Shown here: piece by piece, positions 32,236 through 40,348 of the stretch
Layout of the letters: each line of letters opens with the position of its first letter
Position numbering within the stretch: the stretch's first letter is position 1
Source: LMUY01 sp965198565
Lineage (GTDB): Bacteria; Pseudomonadota; Alphaproteobacteria; Acetobacterales; Acetobacteraceae
Length of the DNA: 64,000 bases
Assembly (NCBI GenBank): GCA_965198565.1
Contig: OZ240665.1
Coordinates: forward strand, 744,001-808,000
Reading direction: 5' to 3'
Made by a program: the position numbers and the translations under genes
Notes under the pieces: generated by a model
What the model was told of the DNA's origin: nothing
Database searches by the model: none
Seen by the model: the letters and a program-made list of their open reading frames with translations, nothing else

Positions 32236-33387
32236 CTAGGCGGAGAGTTGCGGCCGGACAACGGCTGGCTTGGCGGCGGTCTTGGCCGGTTTGAGCAGCT
32301 TGCGCGACCATCTCCGGGCTGGCTTCTCGATGCCGTGGAAGGTGGCGAACGCCAGCAGCACGGCCGGCGCCAGCAAGATCACGCCGGTGATGGAGAAGGC
32401 CGCCGGGATGTGGCCGTTCAGGGCATAGACGAGCGGCATGCTGAGCTGCTTCAGCGGGTAGTGGACCAGGTAGAGCGAATACGACACCACGCCCAAGCGA
32501 TAGCAGGTGCCGCCGCCGAGAATCCGGGCGGGGCCGGCTTCGACCAGGTACAGGCTCGGGATCAGCAGCGCGAACAGGAGCACCAGGACGAGGTCGCTGT
32601 TCGGGACCGCCAGCATCACCACGGTGGCGACGGTCAGCCCCCACTGCACCGCCGGGCGGCTGAGCACCGCGCTCAGCCAAGGGAGGGTGCGGGCGCGCCA
32701 AGCGATGAGGCCGAGCGGGAACTCGAACAGGCATCGCAGCAGCGGGTAGGCCTTGTAGGGGCCGTAGATGTCGAGCAGGCCATGGCGGACCGCGTTGCCG
32801 TCGACCCATTGGTTGAGGGCGGCCGAGGGCAGCCTGGCGAGCACGGCCAGGCCGATGAAAGCGGCGGCGCCCAGCACCCAGGCCATCGCCCAGCTCCGAT
32901 GCAGCAGCAGCCAAACGAAGAGCGGGAAGACGATGTAGGCGGCGAATTCCGTGCTGATCGACCAGGCCACCCCGTCCGCGCTGGGCGCGAGACCCCAGGT
33001 TTGCACCAGGAAGATATTGGACAGGACGTCGCCCAGCGTCGGGTCCCACGTCCGCGCAAGCAGGCCGAACACGATCAGGCAGAATACCGTGACGCTGATG
33101 TAGAGCGGGTAGGTGCGGCCCAGGCGAAGCAGCAGGAAGTTGAAGTGGATCGCTGGAGTGTAGCCAGCTTCGAAGCGCTCCCCGTAGGTCATGGCCATGA
33201 CGAAGCCGCTCAACACGAAGAACAGATCGACCGCGATGTAGCCATGATCGAGAAAGCTGCTGCCGGGCAAAGACTTGAGCGAGACGTAGTGGTAGACGAC
33301 AACGAACAACGCGGCCACGCCGCGAATCCCGGTCAGGGAGCGGACCTCGGCTTTTTGCACCGGCGGCTGCACGATTGAGTCAGTCAT
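32236..33387 (-). CDS. Acyltransferase 3 family membrane protein
   Basis: A 383-residue protein with about ten membrane helices. The family hallmark is present: LTGIRGVAALFVVVYHY with the catalytic-type His near residue 33, then YIAVDLFFVLSGFVMAMTYG. Relatives O-acylate sugars of exopolysaccharide, LPS or membrane glycans at the inner membrane. The C-terminus is basic (KPARRWSRKLLKPAKTAAK). It starts 220 bases downstream of the histidine kinase stop on the same strand, with a terminator-like hairpin between, so it likely has its own promoter. Confidence 0.88.
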   Translation of the reverse strand: MTDSIVQPPVQKAEVRSLTGIRGVAALFVVVYHYVSLKSLPGSSFLDHGYIAVDLFFVLSGFVMAMTYGERFEAGYTPAIHFNFLLLRLGRTYPLYISVTVFCLIVFGLLARTWDPTLGDVLSNIFLVQTWGLAPSADGVAWSISTEFAAYIVFPLFVWLLLHRSWAMAWVLGAAAFIGLAVLARLPSAALNQWVDGNAVRHGLLDIYGPYKAYPLLRCLFEFPLGLIAWRARTLPWLSAVLSRPAVQWGLTVATVVMLAVPNSDLVLVLLFALLIPSLYLVEAGPARILGGGTCYRLGVVSYSLYLVHYPLKQLSMPLVYALNGHIPAAFSITGVILLAPAVLLAFATFHGIEKPARRWSRKLLKPAKTAAKPAVVRPQLSA

Positions 33388-33469
33388 GCCACGACATCAT
33401 CCAATCGAGTTCCAAAGGACATACCCGCTCAAAATAACCCAACTTCAGCGCATGTGTCAGACAAAACGC

Positions 33470-33499
33470 GGCGGATGATACAAACTGCGGTCATCCGCC
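33470..33499 (-). terminator. Intrinsic terminator-like hairpin after the histidine kinase gene
   Basis: Perfect 9-bp arms GGCGGATGA (33470-33478) and TCATCCGCC (33491-33499). Read on the minus strand the hairpin is followed by GCGTTTTGTC, a short T-run, as expected for a terminator ending the two-component operon. It lies about 109 bases after the kinase stop. Confidence 0.55.
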
Positions 33500-33607
33500 A
33501 TGCGACGGCAGACCGGGATTTTTCCCGATTTGGGGGCTGCCTGAGCACGCGGGCCACCGGAGCGCTGGCTCCACTTAGGGCAAGTGTCCAGCCGGGACAA
33601 GTACGGG

Positions 33608-34933
33608 CTAAATTGGCAACCGGATGCGGGCGCGCAGGCCTCCCAGCGGGCTTTGCTCCAGCCAGATGTCGCCGCCATGGGCGCGGACGATATCGCGCGC
33701 GATGGTCAGGCCCAGTCCCGTGCCGCTGCCCCCGGTCTCGAACGGGCGGAACACGCTCTCGCGCCGCTCGGGGGCGATGCCGGGCCCGTCGTCGTCCACC
33801 AGCAGGTCCACGCTGCGCTCCTGCGGCCGCGCGGACAGGGCGATCTGGCGGGCATGGCGGCGGGCGTTGTCGACCAGGTTGGTGATCGCCCGGCGCACCG
33901 CCTCGGGCCGCAGCAGCACCGTGAGCCCGCTGGGGGCGTCGAGCGCCACCGCCGCCCCCGCCCGGCGGGCGCCGGCCGCCACGTCGCCCAGGATGGTGCT
34001 GACGTCCACCGGCTGCGCCTGCTCGGCGCCCTCGCCGCGGGCGAAGGAGAGATAGCCGCCCAGCATGCGCTCCATCTCCTCCACGTCCCCGGTCATGTCG
34101 GCGATGTCCTGCCGCTGCTCCGGCAGGTGGGGCAGCATGGCGAGCGCCAGCCGCAGCCGGGTCAGCGGGGTGCGCAGGTCGTGCGAGACGCCGGTGAGCA
34201 TCTCGGTGCGTTGGCTGAGGAAGCGGCTGATGCGCGCCTGCATGCGGTTGAACGCGGCGGCGGCCTGGCGCACCTCGGCGGCGCCCTCGGGTTTGATCGG
34301 GCCGCGGTCCCGCCCCATGCCGAACGCCTCGGCGGCGGCGGCGAGGCGGCGGATGGCGCGCACCTGGTTGCGCATGAACAGCGCCGCGATGCCGAACAGC
34401 AGCAGCGCCGACCCGGCGAGCCACAGCACGAACAGGTAGAGGGTGGAGGTGTAGAGCCGCTTGCGGGGGGCTTCGACGTCCAGCACGCCCTCCGGAAGTT
34501 GCACCTGGACGTGCACGTTGCGCGGATCGGAGGTCCAATCCATCGTGTAGGGCCGGTGCAACTTGTTATCGAGCGAGGCGGCGAGGTCGTCGTCGGCCGG
34601 CCCAAGCTGGTTGATCCAGCGGCGCGGCTGGATGGTGGCGTCCGGGGTGAACTGCATCGGCACCTCGTAGCGCAGCAGGGCCGAGGTCAGGATCCACTCG
34701 CGGTTTTCGCCGCCGGGAAAGCGCTGCATCAGCGCGATGGTCTCGGCCACCTCGCCGGCGATGGCGGAGGCCAGGCGGCGCGACACCAGGTCGAGATAGC
34801 TGCCGTAGAACACGGTGAACGCGACCGCCTGCAGCAGCACCAGGGGCAGCAGGATGATGAGCAGGCTGCGGCCGAGCAGGGAGCGCGGGAGGATGCGCTT
34901 GATGCCGAGCCTCAACGGCGGGCCCCGTTGCAA
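33608..34933 (-). CDS. EnvZ-type sensor histidine kinase
   Basis: A 441-residue inner-membrane kinase. Two membrane segments (LLIILLPLVLLQAVAFTVFY near 21-40 and LYLFVLWLAGSALLLFGIAA near 167-186) flank a periplasmic domain, followed by HAMP, the H-box VSHDLRTPLTRLRLAL, N-box NLVDNARRHA and G-box DDDGPGIAPE. This is the EnvZ-like class. No ATG is available near the start: TTG 34933 directly follows an in-frame TGA, and a second TTG lies at 34915. GAGGGAG from the adjacent palindromic repeat could serve as ribosome binding site. It pairs with the response regulator 141 bases upstream. Confidence 0.93.
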   Translation of the reverse strand: MQRGPPLRLGIKRILPRSLLGRSLLIILLPLVLLQAVAFTVFYGSYLDLVSRRLASAIAGEVAETIALMQRFPGGENREWILTSALLRYEVPMQFTPDATIQPRRWINQLGPADDDLAASLDNKLHRPYTMDWTSDPRNVHVQVQLPEGVLDVEAPRKRLYTSTLYLFVLWLAGSALLLFGIAALFMRNQVRAIRRLAAAAEAFGMGRDRGPIKPEGAAEVRQAAAAFNRMQARISRFLSQRTEMLTGVSHDLRTPLTRLRLALAMLPHLPEQRQDIADMTGDVEEMERMLGGYLSFARGEGAEQAQPVDVSTILGDVAAGARRAGAAVALDAPSGLTVLLRPEAVRRAITNLVDNARRHARQIALSARPQERSVDLLVDDDGPGIAPERRESVFRPFETGGSGTGLGLTIARDIVRAHGGDIWLEQSPLGGLRARIRLPI

Positions 34934-34944
34934 GGCTCAAAAGG

Positions 34945-35042
34945 CTCCCTCTCCCTCTGGGAGAGGGCGGGGGTGAGGGGCACACCCCCCAATCGCCGCA
35001 CGGGCGGCTCCCTCACCCTAACCCTCTCCCAGAGGGAGAGGG
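34945..35042. repeat. Inverted pair of GGGAGAGGG repeats inside the two-component operon
   Basis: Copies at 34945-34980 (stem plus CGGGGGTGAGGGG) and 35010-35042 (CCCTCACCCTAA plus stem) face each other. They fill the 141-base gap between the response regulator stop and the kinase start. Their position could uncouple expression of the two genes. Confidence 0.9.
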
Positions 35043-35074
35043 AACAAAGTTGCATTGCGGCTCTGAATTCTTCC

Positions 35075-35776
35075 TCATACCCCCGGTTTTAGCACATACC
35101 CCCGGCCGCGCACCGTGTGCAGGAAGCGCGGCTCGCGCGGGTCGGCCTCCAGCTTGCGGCGCAGCCGGGTCACTTGCACGTCGATGGCGCGCTCGCCGGC
35201 CTCGTCCATGCCCAGGGATTGCGCAATCGCCTCGCGGGACAACACCTCGCCCGGGCTTCGCGCCAGCAAGGTGAGCAGCGCCACCTCGCCGCTGGTCAGA
35301 TGCACCACGCCCTCCTCGCCGCTCAACTCGCCGCGAACCATGTCGAAGCTCAGCCGGCCCAGGCGCAGCTCCGGCGAGGCCTGCTCGGCCGGAGCGACCC
35401 GGCGCAGCATGGCCCGGATGCGCAGCACCAGTTCGTACGGGTCGAACGGCTTGGCGAGGTAGTCGTCGGCGCCGGCCTCGAACCCGGCGATGCGGTCCTC
35501 CGGCGTGCCCTTGGCGGTCAGCAGCAGGACGGGCATGTCCGAACGGTCCCGCCGCAGCGATTCGGTGAGGTCGAGCCCGGTCTCGCCGGGCATCATGACG
35601 TCCAGCACCACCAAGTCGGGATGCACGGAGCGCATCTGGGCGCGGGCGTCGGCGGCGCTCTCGGCGGTGGTGACGCGAAAGCCGTTTTCCGACAGGTAGC
35701 GCTGCAGCAGCCGCCGCAGCCGGTCGTCGTCGTCGACCACCAGGACATGCGCCGCCCCAGCCGCCAGTCCGCTCAA
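35075..35776 (-). CDS. OmpR-family response regulator
   Basis: A 233-residue regulator. The receiver domain has the acidic pocket VVDDDD, phospho-acceptor Asp in LVVLDVMMPGETG, and the Lys in DDYLAKPFDPYEL. The C-terminal winged-helix domain reads EVALLTLLARSPGEVLSREAIAQSL and ends with FLHTVRGRGYVLKPG. The start appears to be TTG at 35776 (AGC-GGA-CTG follow); no ATG lies before the receiver domain. It is upstream of, and presumably phosphorylated by, the EnvZ-type kinase. Confidence 0.94.
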   Translation of the reverse strand: MSGLAAGAAHVLVVDDDDRLRRLLQRYLSENGFRVTTAESAADARAQMRSVHPDLVVLDVMMPGETGLDLTESLRRDRSDMPVLLLTAKGTPEDRIAGFEAGADDYLAKPFDPYELVLRIRAMLRRVAPAEQASPELRLGRLSFDMVRGELSGEEGVVHLTSGEVALLTLLARSPGEVLSREAIAQSLGMDEAGERAIDVQVTRLRRKLEADPREPRFLHTVRGRGYVLKPGV

Positions 35777-35784
35777 TGCCCCAC

Positions 35785-35866
35785 GCTCAACTGCGAGGCT
35801 CGCGCTGAGCGCTCAAGTGCAAGGCTCGCTTGCGCTCAAATGCACGGCTCGCGCGGGCGCTCAACG
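35785..35866. repeat. Imperfect tandem repeat of about 25 bases
   Basis: Units start GCTCAA and contain GGCTCGC: 35785-35810, 35811-35833, 35834-35858, and a partial unit from 35859. They lie between the MarR gene stop and the response regulator start. GAGC/GCTC halves inside each unit allow small hairpins. It may be a slipped-strand array or a regulatory run ahead of the response regulator. Confidence 0.7.
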
Positions 35867-36376
35867 CCGCGGGCCGCGGTCGAGATAGGCGCGGGCCGGC
35901 GGGTCCATGATGGCGCGCATCACCCGGCCGAACCCCTCCACCGAGGCGCCACCCGCCTGGCGATAGGCCGCGGCCAGTCGCTCGCGCGTCGCCTCGAACA
36001 TCCGCCGCTCGAGCGCCTGGCCTTCCTGGGTGAGGGTGAGCAGCCGCTGCCGCCGGTCTTGCCGCCCCGTTGCCTGGGTGACGTAGCCGAGCCGGACCAG
36101 TTCGTTCAGCACGCGCGCCAGGCTCTGCTTGGTGATGCCCAGTATGCTCAGCAGGTCCCCCACGGTCATGGACGGGTTGCGGCCGATGAAGTGCAAGGCA
36201 CGATGGTGCGCCCGGCCGAGGCCGAGTTCAGCAAGAATGGCGTCGACGCTGGCTGTCAAGTCGCGATGCGCAAAGAAGAACAAGTCCTGCGCCAGGCGGA
36301 TTTGCTCCTCGCGCAGGAACAGCAGCGCAGCGCCGGCTTGGGGGGCCGCAGCGCGATCCGCCTTTGTTCCGGACAT
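35861..36376 (-). CDS. MarR family transcription regulator
   Basis: A 171-residue winged-helix regulator. The core reads LGRAHHRALHFIGRNPSMTVGDL, then the recognition helix region LGITKQSLARVLNELVRLGYV and the wing ATGRQDRRQRLLTLTQEG. An N-terminal helical arm (FLREEQIRLAQDLFFFAHRD) supports dimerisation. ATG 36376 is used because GAGGGCC precedes it. It lies upstream of the two-component pair, on the same strand, with only the tandem repeat between, so they may be co-transcribed. Ligand unknown. The 238-base stretch upstream of it (36377-36614) holds no gene I can support. Confidence 0.9.
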   Translation of the reverse strand: MSGTKADRAAAPQAGAALLFLREEQIRLAQDLFFFAHRDLTASVDAILAELGLGRAHHRALHFIGRNPSMTVGDLLSILGITKQSLARVLNELVRLGYVTQATGRQDRRQRLLTLTQEGQALERRMFEATRERLAAAYRQAGGASVEGFGRVMRAIMDPPARAYLDRGPRR

Positions 36377-36614
36377 GACAGGCCCTCGCTCCCGTTTCGT
36401 CGCGTTTCGTGGGGCGTCGCGACGGCCGCCGTGAGGCTGCTCGAGTCTGCATGAAGGCATGCTGCAGGAGAGCCTGAGGTGCCCGCGATCGCGCGCACCT
36501 GGTTTCTCGCGCCGCACCCCGGGCGTCGGACGCTCATGGCATCCTCCGGCAGGTCGAAATCGCCTAGTCTATTGTCGGTTCGGCGCGGCGGTTGGATGCT
36601 CCCCCGCGCGAAAT

Positions 36615-37961
36615 TTAGCGAACGCGGACCTCCGCCGTGCCCGCGCGGCGGGGACGCTGCGCGGCGAGCGCCACGGCATAGAGCGGCGGCAGCAGCAGCA
36701 GCCAGGCGATGCGCGCGCCGTAGCGGTCGTGCGGCCCGGAGAGCGCACCGGTGGCGAAGGCGTTGGCGAGCACACCAGCCAGGACCAGGAGCGACAAAGC
36801 CGCAAGATCGGGCCAGCGGCGCCAGGCGAAACCGGCCGCCACGCTCCCGAACGCCCCGAACACCAGGAGCGCGGTCTGCAAGCCGGCAAGAGGGCTCGCC
36901 CAAGCCGCCAAACGCCCCGCCAGTTGGCGCGACCCAGCGAAGCGCGCCTGCTCGGCCGGCGGAAAATACGTGCTGAGCAGCAACCCCACCGTGACGCGCA
37001 GGTAGACTGGGCTCAGCGTGTCGCCAAGACGGTTGCGGGTGAGTTGACGCAGCGTGTTCAGCGCGGCGGCGCGCGCCACCTGCCAGGGCGCGAAGGCGAT
37101 GGTGGCGCGGACCACGCGGGCTGCTTCTGGGGCGAACAGAGTGGGCCCGAAATGATCGGCCCAGACCGGGCTGTCCGGAGACCACATGAAGGCGTCGCTC
37201 TGCATCGGCATCTGGCCGAGCCAAGCGCAGACGCGCAGCTTGGCCTGCGGGCAGACGGTGCGCAGGTAGTCGGTGGCCGGGCCGTCCGCCTGCAGGCGGG
37301 CCAGGGCGAACACCGAGCCATACGGCGAGACCGCGGCCACCCCGTTGCCGATGGCGTTGGCGGCCACCAGCCAGGCCAGGGCCGCCGCAAGCGGTGCGGC
37401 GCAGAGCAGGAAGCGGCGGGGACGGATGACCAACACGATCGCGAGGCAGGCGGCGGCGATCACCAGGTGGGTCAGGTGCGAGGCGATGGCGACCGCGGCG
37501 AGCGACCCGGCGGCAATCCCGGGCGCTCGGGAGCGATGGCCAGCACCGGTCGCGAGCAGGAACAGGCCGAGCACGGTGAGGGGAGCGAAGATATCCGGCA
37601 TGATGAAGCTGGCGAACCATGGCGCGGCGCTGCCCAGGGCCAGGACAGTGCAGACCGCGCCGTGCCAAGCGCCGCCGCGCAGACCCAGCCGGCGGCCGGC
37701 CAGCCATAGCACGGCACTCACCAAGACAGCCTGAGCAATCGCCACGCCCCAGAGCGACAGCCCGGCATGGAACAGCAAGGTGAGCGGGCCGTAGACCCAA
37801 GGCTTGTCCCAGCCGATGGTCGGCTCCAGCCCCATCGCCTCGAGGCCGGCGGTGTCGCTGAAGACGATGGGATAGAAGTTGACGAGGGCCGGCCAGAGCA
37901 GCAGCACCGCCCCCAAGCCGATCCATCCGCCGGTTCTTACCAGCGCGCCGCCGCCTGCCAA
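36615..37961 (-). CDS. Multi-pass membrane protein, possible GT-C-type glycosyltransferase
   Basis: A 448-residue protein with roughly nine to eleven hydrophobic segments separated by short loops; for example GLGAVLLLWPALVNFYPIVF at the start and a basic C-terminus (QRPRRAGTAEVRVR). An early acidic residue in the first loop (PIVFSDTAGLEAMG, Asp near 37) recalls the loop-1 Asp of GT-C lipid-linked sugar transferases, but I cannot place it in a named family. Its start overlaps the 3' end of moaE by 25 bases on the same strand, implying coupling. Confidence 0.7.
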   Translation of the reverse strand: MAGGGALVRTGGWIGLGAVLLLWPALVNFYPIVFSDTAGLEAMGLEPTIGWDKPWVYGPLTLLFHAGLSLWGVAIAQAVLVSAVLWLAGRRLGLRGGAWHGAVCTVLALGSAAPWFASFIMPDIFAPLTVLGLFLLATGAGHRSRAPGIAAGSLAAVAIASHLTHLVIAAACLAIVLVIRPRRFLLCAAPLAAALAWLVAANAIGNGVAAVSPYGSVFALARLQADGPATDYLRTVCPQAKLRVCAWLGQMPMQSDAFMWSPDSPVWADHFGPTLFAPEAARVVRATIAFAPWQVARAAALNTLRQLTRNRLGDTLSPVYLRVTVGLLLSTYFPPAEQARFAGSRQLAGRLAAWASPLAGLQTALLVFGAFGSVAAGFAWRRWPDLAALSLLVLAGVLANAFATGALSGPHDRYGARIAWLLLLPPLYAVALAAQRPRRAGTAEVRVR

Positions 37962-38407
37962 CGCGCTGCTGCCTCATCGTCTTCGCTGCGGGCCTCCACC
38001 CAGCGGGCGGTGCCGTCGCGGAACAGTTCGCGCTTCCAGAACGGTGCCCGGGTCTTCAGCCAGTCGATCAGGAACGCCACGGCCTCGAGCGCCGCCGCCC
38101 GGTGCGCGGCTGCGGCCAGCACAAGGACGATGTTGGCGCCGGGCCGCAGCGGGCCCACCCGGTGGATCAGGGTGCAACCGAGCAGGGACCAGCGGGCCGC
38201 CGCCTCCCCGGCGATCGCGGCCATGGCGGCCTCGGTCATGCCGGGGTAGTGCTCGAGCGTCATGCGCTCCAGCGGATGCGCCGGGTCGTCGCGCACGATG
38301 CCAATGAAGCTGGCCACGCCGCCGGCGTCGGTGCGGCCGGCCGTCAGCGCGGCCAGTTCGGCGGCGAGGTCGAAATCCTCGGTCTGGACGCGGATGCGGG
38401 GGGTCAT
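37937..38407 (-). CDS. moaE: Molybdopterin synthase catalytic subunit
   Basis: A 156-residue MoaE. It transfers sulfur from MoaD thiocarboxylate to precursor Z to make molybdopterin. Recognisable parts are GGVASFIGIVRDD (residues 28-40), LEHYPGMTEAAM, the HRVGPLRPG motif, and the catalytic-region KTRAPFWKRELF. Its ATG overlaps the moaD stop (ATGA), so the two subunits of the synthase are coupled. The acidic/alanine tail after WVEARSED is longer than usual and overlaps the next gene. Confidence 0.95.
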   Translation of the reverse strand: MTPRIRVQTEDFDLAAELAALTAGRTDAGGVASFIGIVRDDPAHPLERMTLEHYPGMTEAAMAAIAGEAAARWSLLGCTLIHRVGPLRPGANIVLVLAAAAHRAAALEAVAFLIDWLKTRAPFWKRELFRDGTARWVEARSEDDEAAARWQAAARW

Positions 38408-38661
38408 CCGCCGGTCACGGGCGGGAAGAACGCCACCTCGTCACCATCCTTCACCGCCGTGGCGGGCCGGGCGAAGGCCTGGTTGACGGCGGCGCGGATG
38501 GTGGCGGGGTCGGCGAAGGCGGCCTCGCCCGCCCCGTCCCGCGCGCGGAGCCAGGCTGCCAGGTCTGCCACGGTGGCGACGCCCTCCGGCAGCGTCAGGG
38601 TTTCCTCGCTGCGGCCCAGGCGCTCGCGCAGCCGGGCGAAATAGAGCAGCCGCAGCGTCAT
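38404..38661 (-). CDS. moaD: Molybdopterin synthase sulfur carrier subunit
   Basis: An 85-residue ubiquitin-fold protein ending in the obligatory Gly-Gly (PPVTGG). The start MTLRLLYFARLRERLG and DGDEVAFFPPVTGG are standard MoaD. It overlaps moaE by ATGA downstream and the lipoprotein gene by ATGA upstream. It donates the sulfur carried on its C-terminal thiocarboxylate. Confidence 0.95.
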   Translation of the reverse strand: MTLRLLYFARLRERLGRSEETLTLPEGVATVADLAAWLRARDGAGEAAFADPATIRAAVNQAFARPATAVKDGDEVAFFPPVTGG

Positions 38662-39296
38662 GGCTTGGTGGGGACGGTCTGCACGCTCCCATCCGGCCCG
38701 ATGAGGGTGCTGGTGCCGTTGCCGTTTGGCACCAGCACGCTGCCGGGGGCCAGGCTGCCTGCGCCCGTGCCGGTTGCGGGATTGCTGCCTCTCGCACCGG
38801 GGCCGCCATTGCCGAGGCCACGGTAGCCGCCCGTCCGGTTGCCGCCGGTGGTGTTGATCGCCGGGCCGTTCGGCGTCGCCTGGGGTTGCGTTCCCAGGCT
38901 GGCGGGCGGCGGGGCGGGCGGCTTGCTGGGGGGCGGGAGACCTTGGTCGGCACCGTTGGCGCGATTGACCTGCGGGTTCGGGCCCAGTGGCGGGGTGGTC
39001 CCGGTTTGGACGGCGCCGCGCCGGATTTCCTCGGCCTGCTGCCGTTCCAGGTCCTGCAGCGTTTCGTCTGGTCCCGAGTTCTCCGGCCAGACATTGCCCT
39101 TCTCGGGCAGCAAGGGCGCAACATCGACTGGCTGGCCGCGAATGACGTCAAAATTCTCGCTGCTGCCGGCGGGAGCGTTGGGATTTTCATCGAACCACTT
39201 GAAGGTGTGGTCGAAAAATACCCCCATGCCGGTACAGCCGGACACCATAGCTGCGCCCGCGAGCGACAGGACGAGCAACGCATAGCGCGAAATCAA
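38658..39296 (-). CDS. Hypothetical lipoprotein
   Basis: A 212-residue probable lipoprotein with lipobox VSGC (Cys21) after the hydrophobic YALLVLSLAGAAMVSG. The mature part holds FFDHTFKWFDENPNAPAGSS, then a low-complexity, Pro/Gly/Asn-rich half (PPPSKPPAPPPAS; GGNRTGGYRGLGNGG) that is probably disordered. No known family recognised. It sits between pgsA and moaD, all on the minus strand, with ATGA overlap to moaD. Confidence 0.75.
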   Translation of the reverse strand: MISRYALLVLSLAGAAMVSGCTGMGVFFDHTFKWFDENPNAPAGSSENFDVIRGQPVDVAPLLPEKGNVWPENSGPDETLQDLERQQAEEIRRGAVQTGTTPPLGPNPQVNRANGADQGLPPPSKPPAPPPASLGTQPQATPNGPAINTTGGNRTGGYRGLGNGGPGARGSNPATGTGAGSLAPGSVLVPNGNGTSTLIGPDGSVQTVPTKP

Positions 39297-39428
39297 CAGG
39301 GAGGCTCCATCCGTGGCCGCGGCCGAACGGGGCGAATGTGCCTGCTCACTGCCTGGCGCTCAAGCTCTGAGGCTGGGCTTCGGCATGAAAGACACAACGC
39401 ATGCCATAAATGCCACGCCTGCCGGGCG

Positions 39429-40031
39429 CTAGGGGGCGGTCGGCCTTCGCAGCGCCGGCGTGTCGATGGCCTGGATTTGGCGCAGGCTCGACTGCAGGTA
39501 GCCCCAGCCCGTGACCAAGGTCAGCAGGGCCGCCACCCAAAGCATGGCGCCGCCGATGGCGGTGACCGGGAGCGGCAGGTGCAGCAGGGCTGCCGCCTCG
39601 TCGCCGGCCAGCAAGGTGCCGAGCGCGCCCATTTGGAACCCGGTCTTCCATTTGGCCAGCTTCGTGACGGGCAGCCGGCCGCTCAGGCCGGCGAGGTGCT
39701 CGCGCAGGCCGCTGACCAGGATTTCACGCAGCAGGATGACGATGGCGGGGTAGAGTCCCCAGGGCGCTAGGCGCTGCAGCCCGGCCAGCAGCATCAGGGT
39801 GGCGCCGACCAGCAGCTTGTCGGCGATCGGGTCCATCATGCGGCCCAGCTCGGATTGCTGCTGCCAGGTTCGCGCGAGATGGCCGTCCAGCCAGTCGGTG
39901 AGCCCGGCGGCGGTGAACAGCAGCATGGCCAGCAGGTCGCCGACCGGCGTGCCCAGCGCGGCCAACACGACCAGCAGCGGGATGGCCAGGATGCGCGAGA
40001 GCGTGAGCAGGTTTGGCAGGTCGGTCAGCAT
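39429..40031 (-). CDS. pgsA: CDP-diacylglycerol-glycerol-3-phosphate 3-phosphatidyltransferase
   Basis: A 200-residue membrane enzyme of phosphatidylglycerol synthesis. The CDP-alcohol phosphotransferase signature D-G-x2-A-R-x8-G-x3-D-x3-D is present in DGHLARTWQQQSELGRMMD and the following PIAD. Start LTDLPNLLTLSRILAIPLLV is typical. About five membrane segments. It heads a minus-strand group with the lipoprotein and moaD-moaE, 132 bases apart. The 317-base gap upstream (40032-40348) holds only palindromic repeats. Confidence 0.95.
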   Translation of the reverse strand: MLTDLPNLLTLSRILAIPLLVVLAALGTPVGDLLAMLLFTAAGLTDWLDGHLARTWQQQSELGRMMDPIADKLLVGATLMLLAGLQRLAPWGLYPAIVILLREILVSGLREHLAGLSGRLPVTKLAKWKTGFQMGALGTLLAGDEAAALLHLPLPVTAIGGAMLWVAALLTLVTGWGYLQSSLRQIQAIDTPALRRPTAP

Positions 40032-40126
40032 GCCAGCGCACCCTAGAGCGGTTCAAGGCGGGGTGGAACGGCGTTGTGGCCGGACTTGACCCTTCGGGAT
40101 TCACTCATTTCCTGACCGGAGAATAT

Positions 40127-40320
40127 CTCCCTCTCCCGCGGGCGGAACTGCTCAAGGTTCCGCGGGCGTAAGCCCGTGGAATAGCAGTGGAGGGGGGAGA
40201 GGGCCGGGGTGAGGGTGCGAGGGCCGCGACGTTTTCGGCGCAACGTTTGATTTCGCTCGATTGTACGTGCCCCAAGAGCCCTCACCCCGACCCTCTCCCG
40301 TGCAGGACGGGAGAGGGAGA
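40127..40320. repeat. Inverted pair of GGGAGAGGG repeats, one split by a nested hairpin
   Basis: The left copy starts CTCCCTCTCCCGCGGGCGG at 40127 and resumes GGGGGAGAGGGCCGGGGTGAGGG at about 40193-40215; the bases between are a separate palindromic element. The right copy (40279-40320) is intact and faces it. This region is the only gap longer than 300 bases in the window, and I see no gene in it. Confidence 0.85.
40147..40188. repeat. Compact hairpin inserted in a palindromic repeat
   Basis: A 42-base element with three nested pairings: ACTGCT/AGCAGT (40147-40152 with 40183-40188), TTCC/GGAA (40158-40161 with 40178-40181) and CGGGC/GCCCG (40163-40167 with 40172-40176), closed by a GTAA tetraloop (a GNRA-type loop). 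It interrupts the loop region of the left GGGAGAGGG copy, so it looks younger than its host repeat. I see one copy in the window. Confidence 0.65.
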
Positions 40321-40348
40321 AGAATGGATGCGGAGCGTTCGAGGCGGG

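Noticed and set aside
33388..33607. Possible small gene between the histidine kinase and the acyltransferase
   Set aside because: Only a terminator-like hairpin is supported; short frames here have no ribosome site or family features.
36256..36537. Minus-strand open frame with GGAGG eight bases before its ATG, ahead of marR
   Set aside because: It overlaps the start of the MarR gene in another frame, has no recognisable family features, and most of it is out-of-frame reading of MarR. The good ribosome site makes a leader peptide possible but unsupported.
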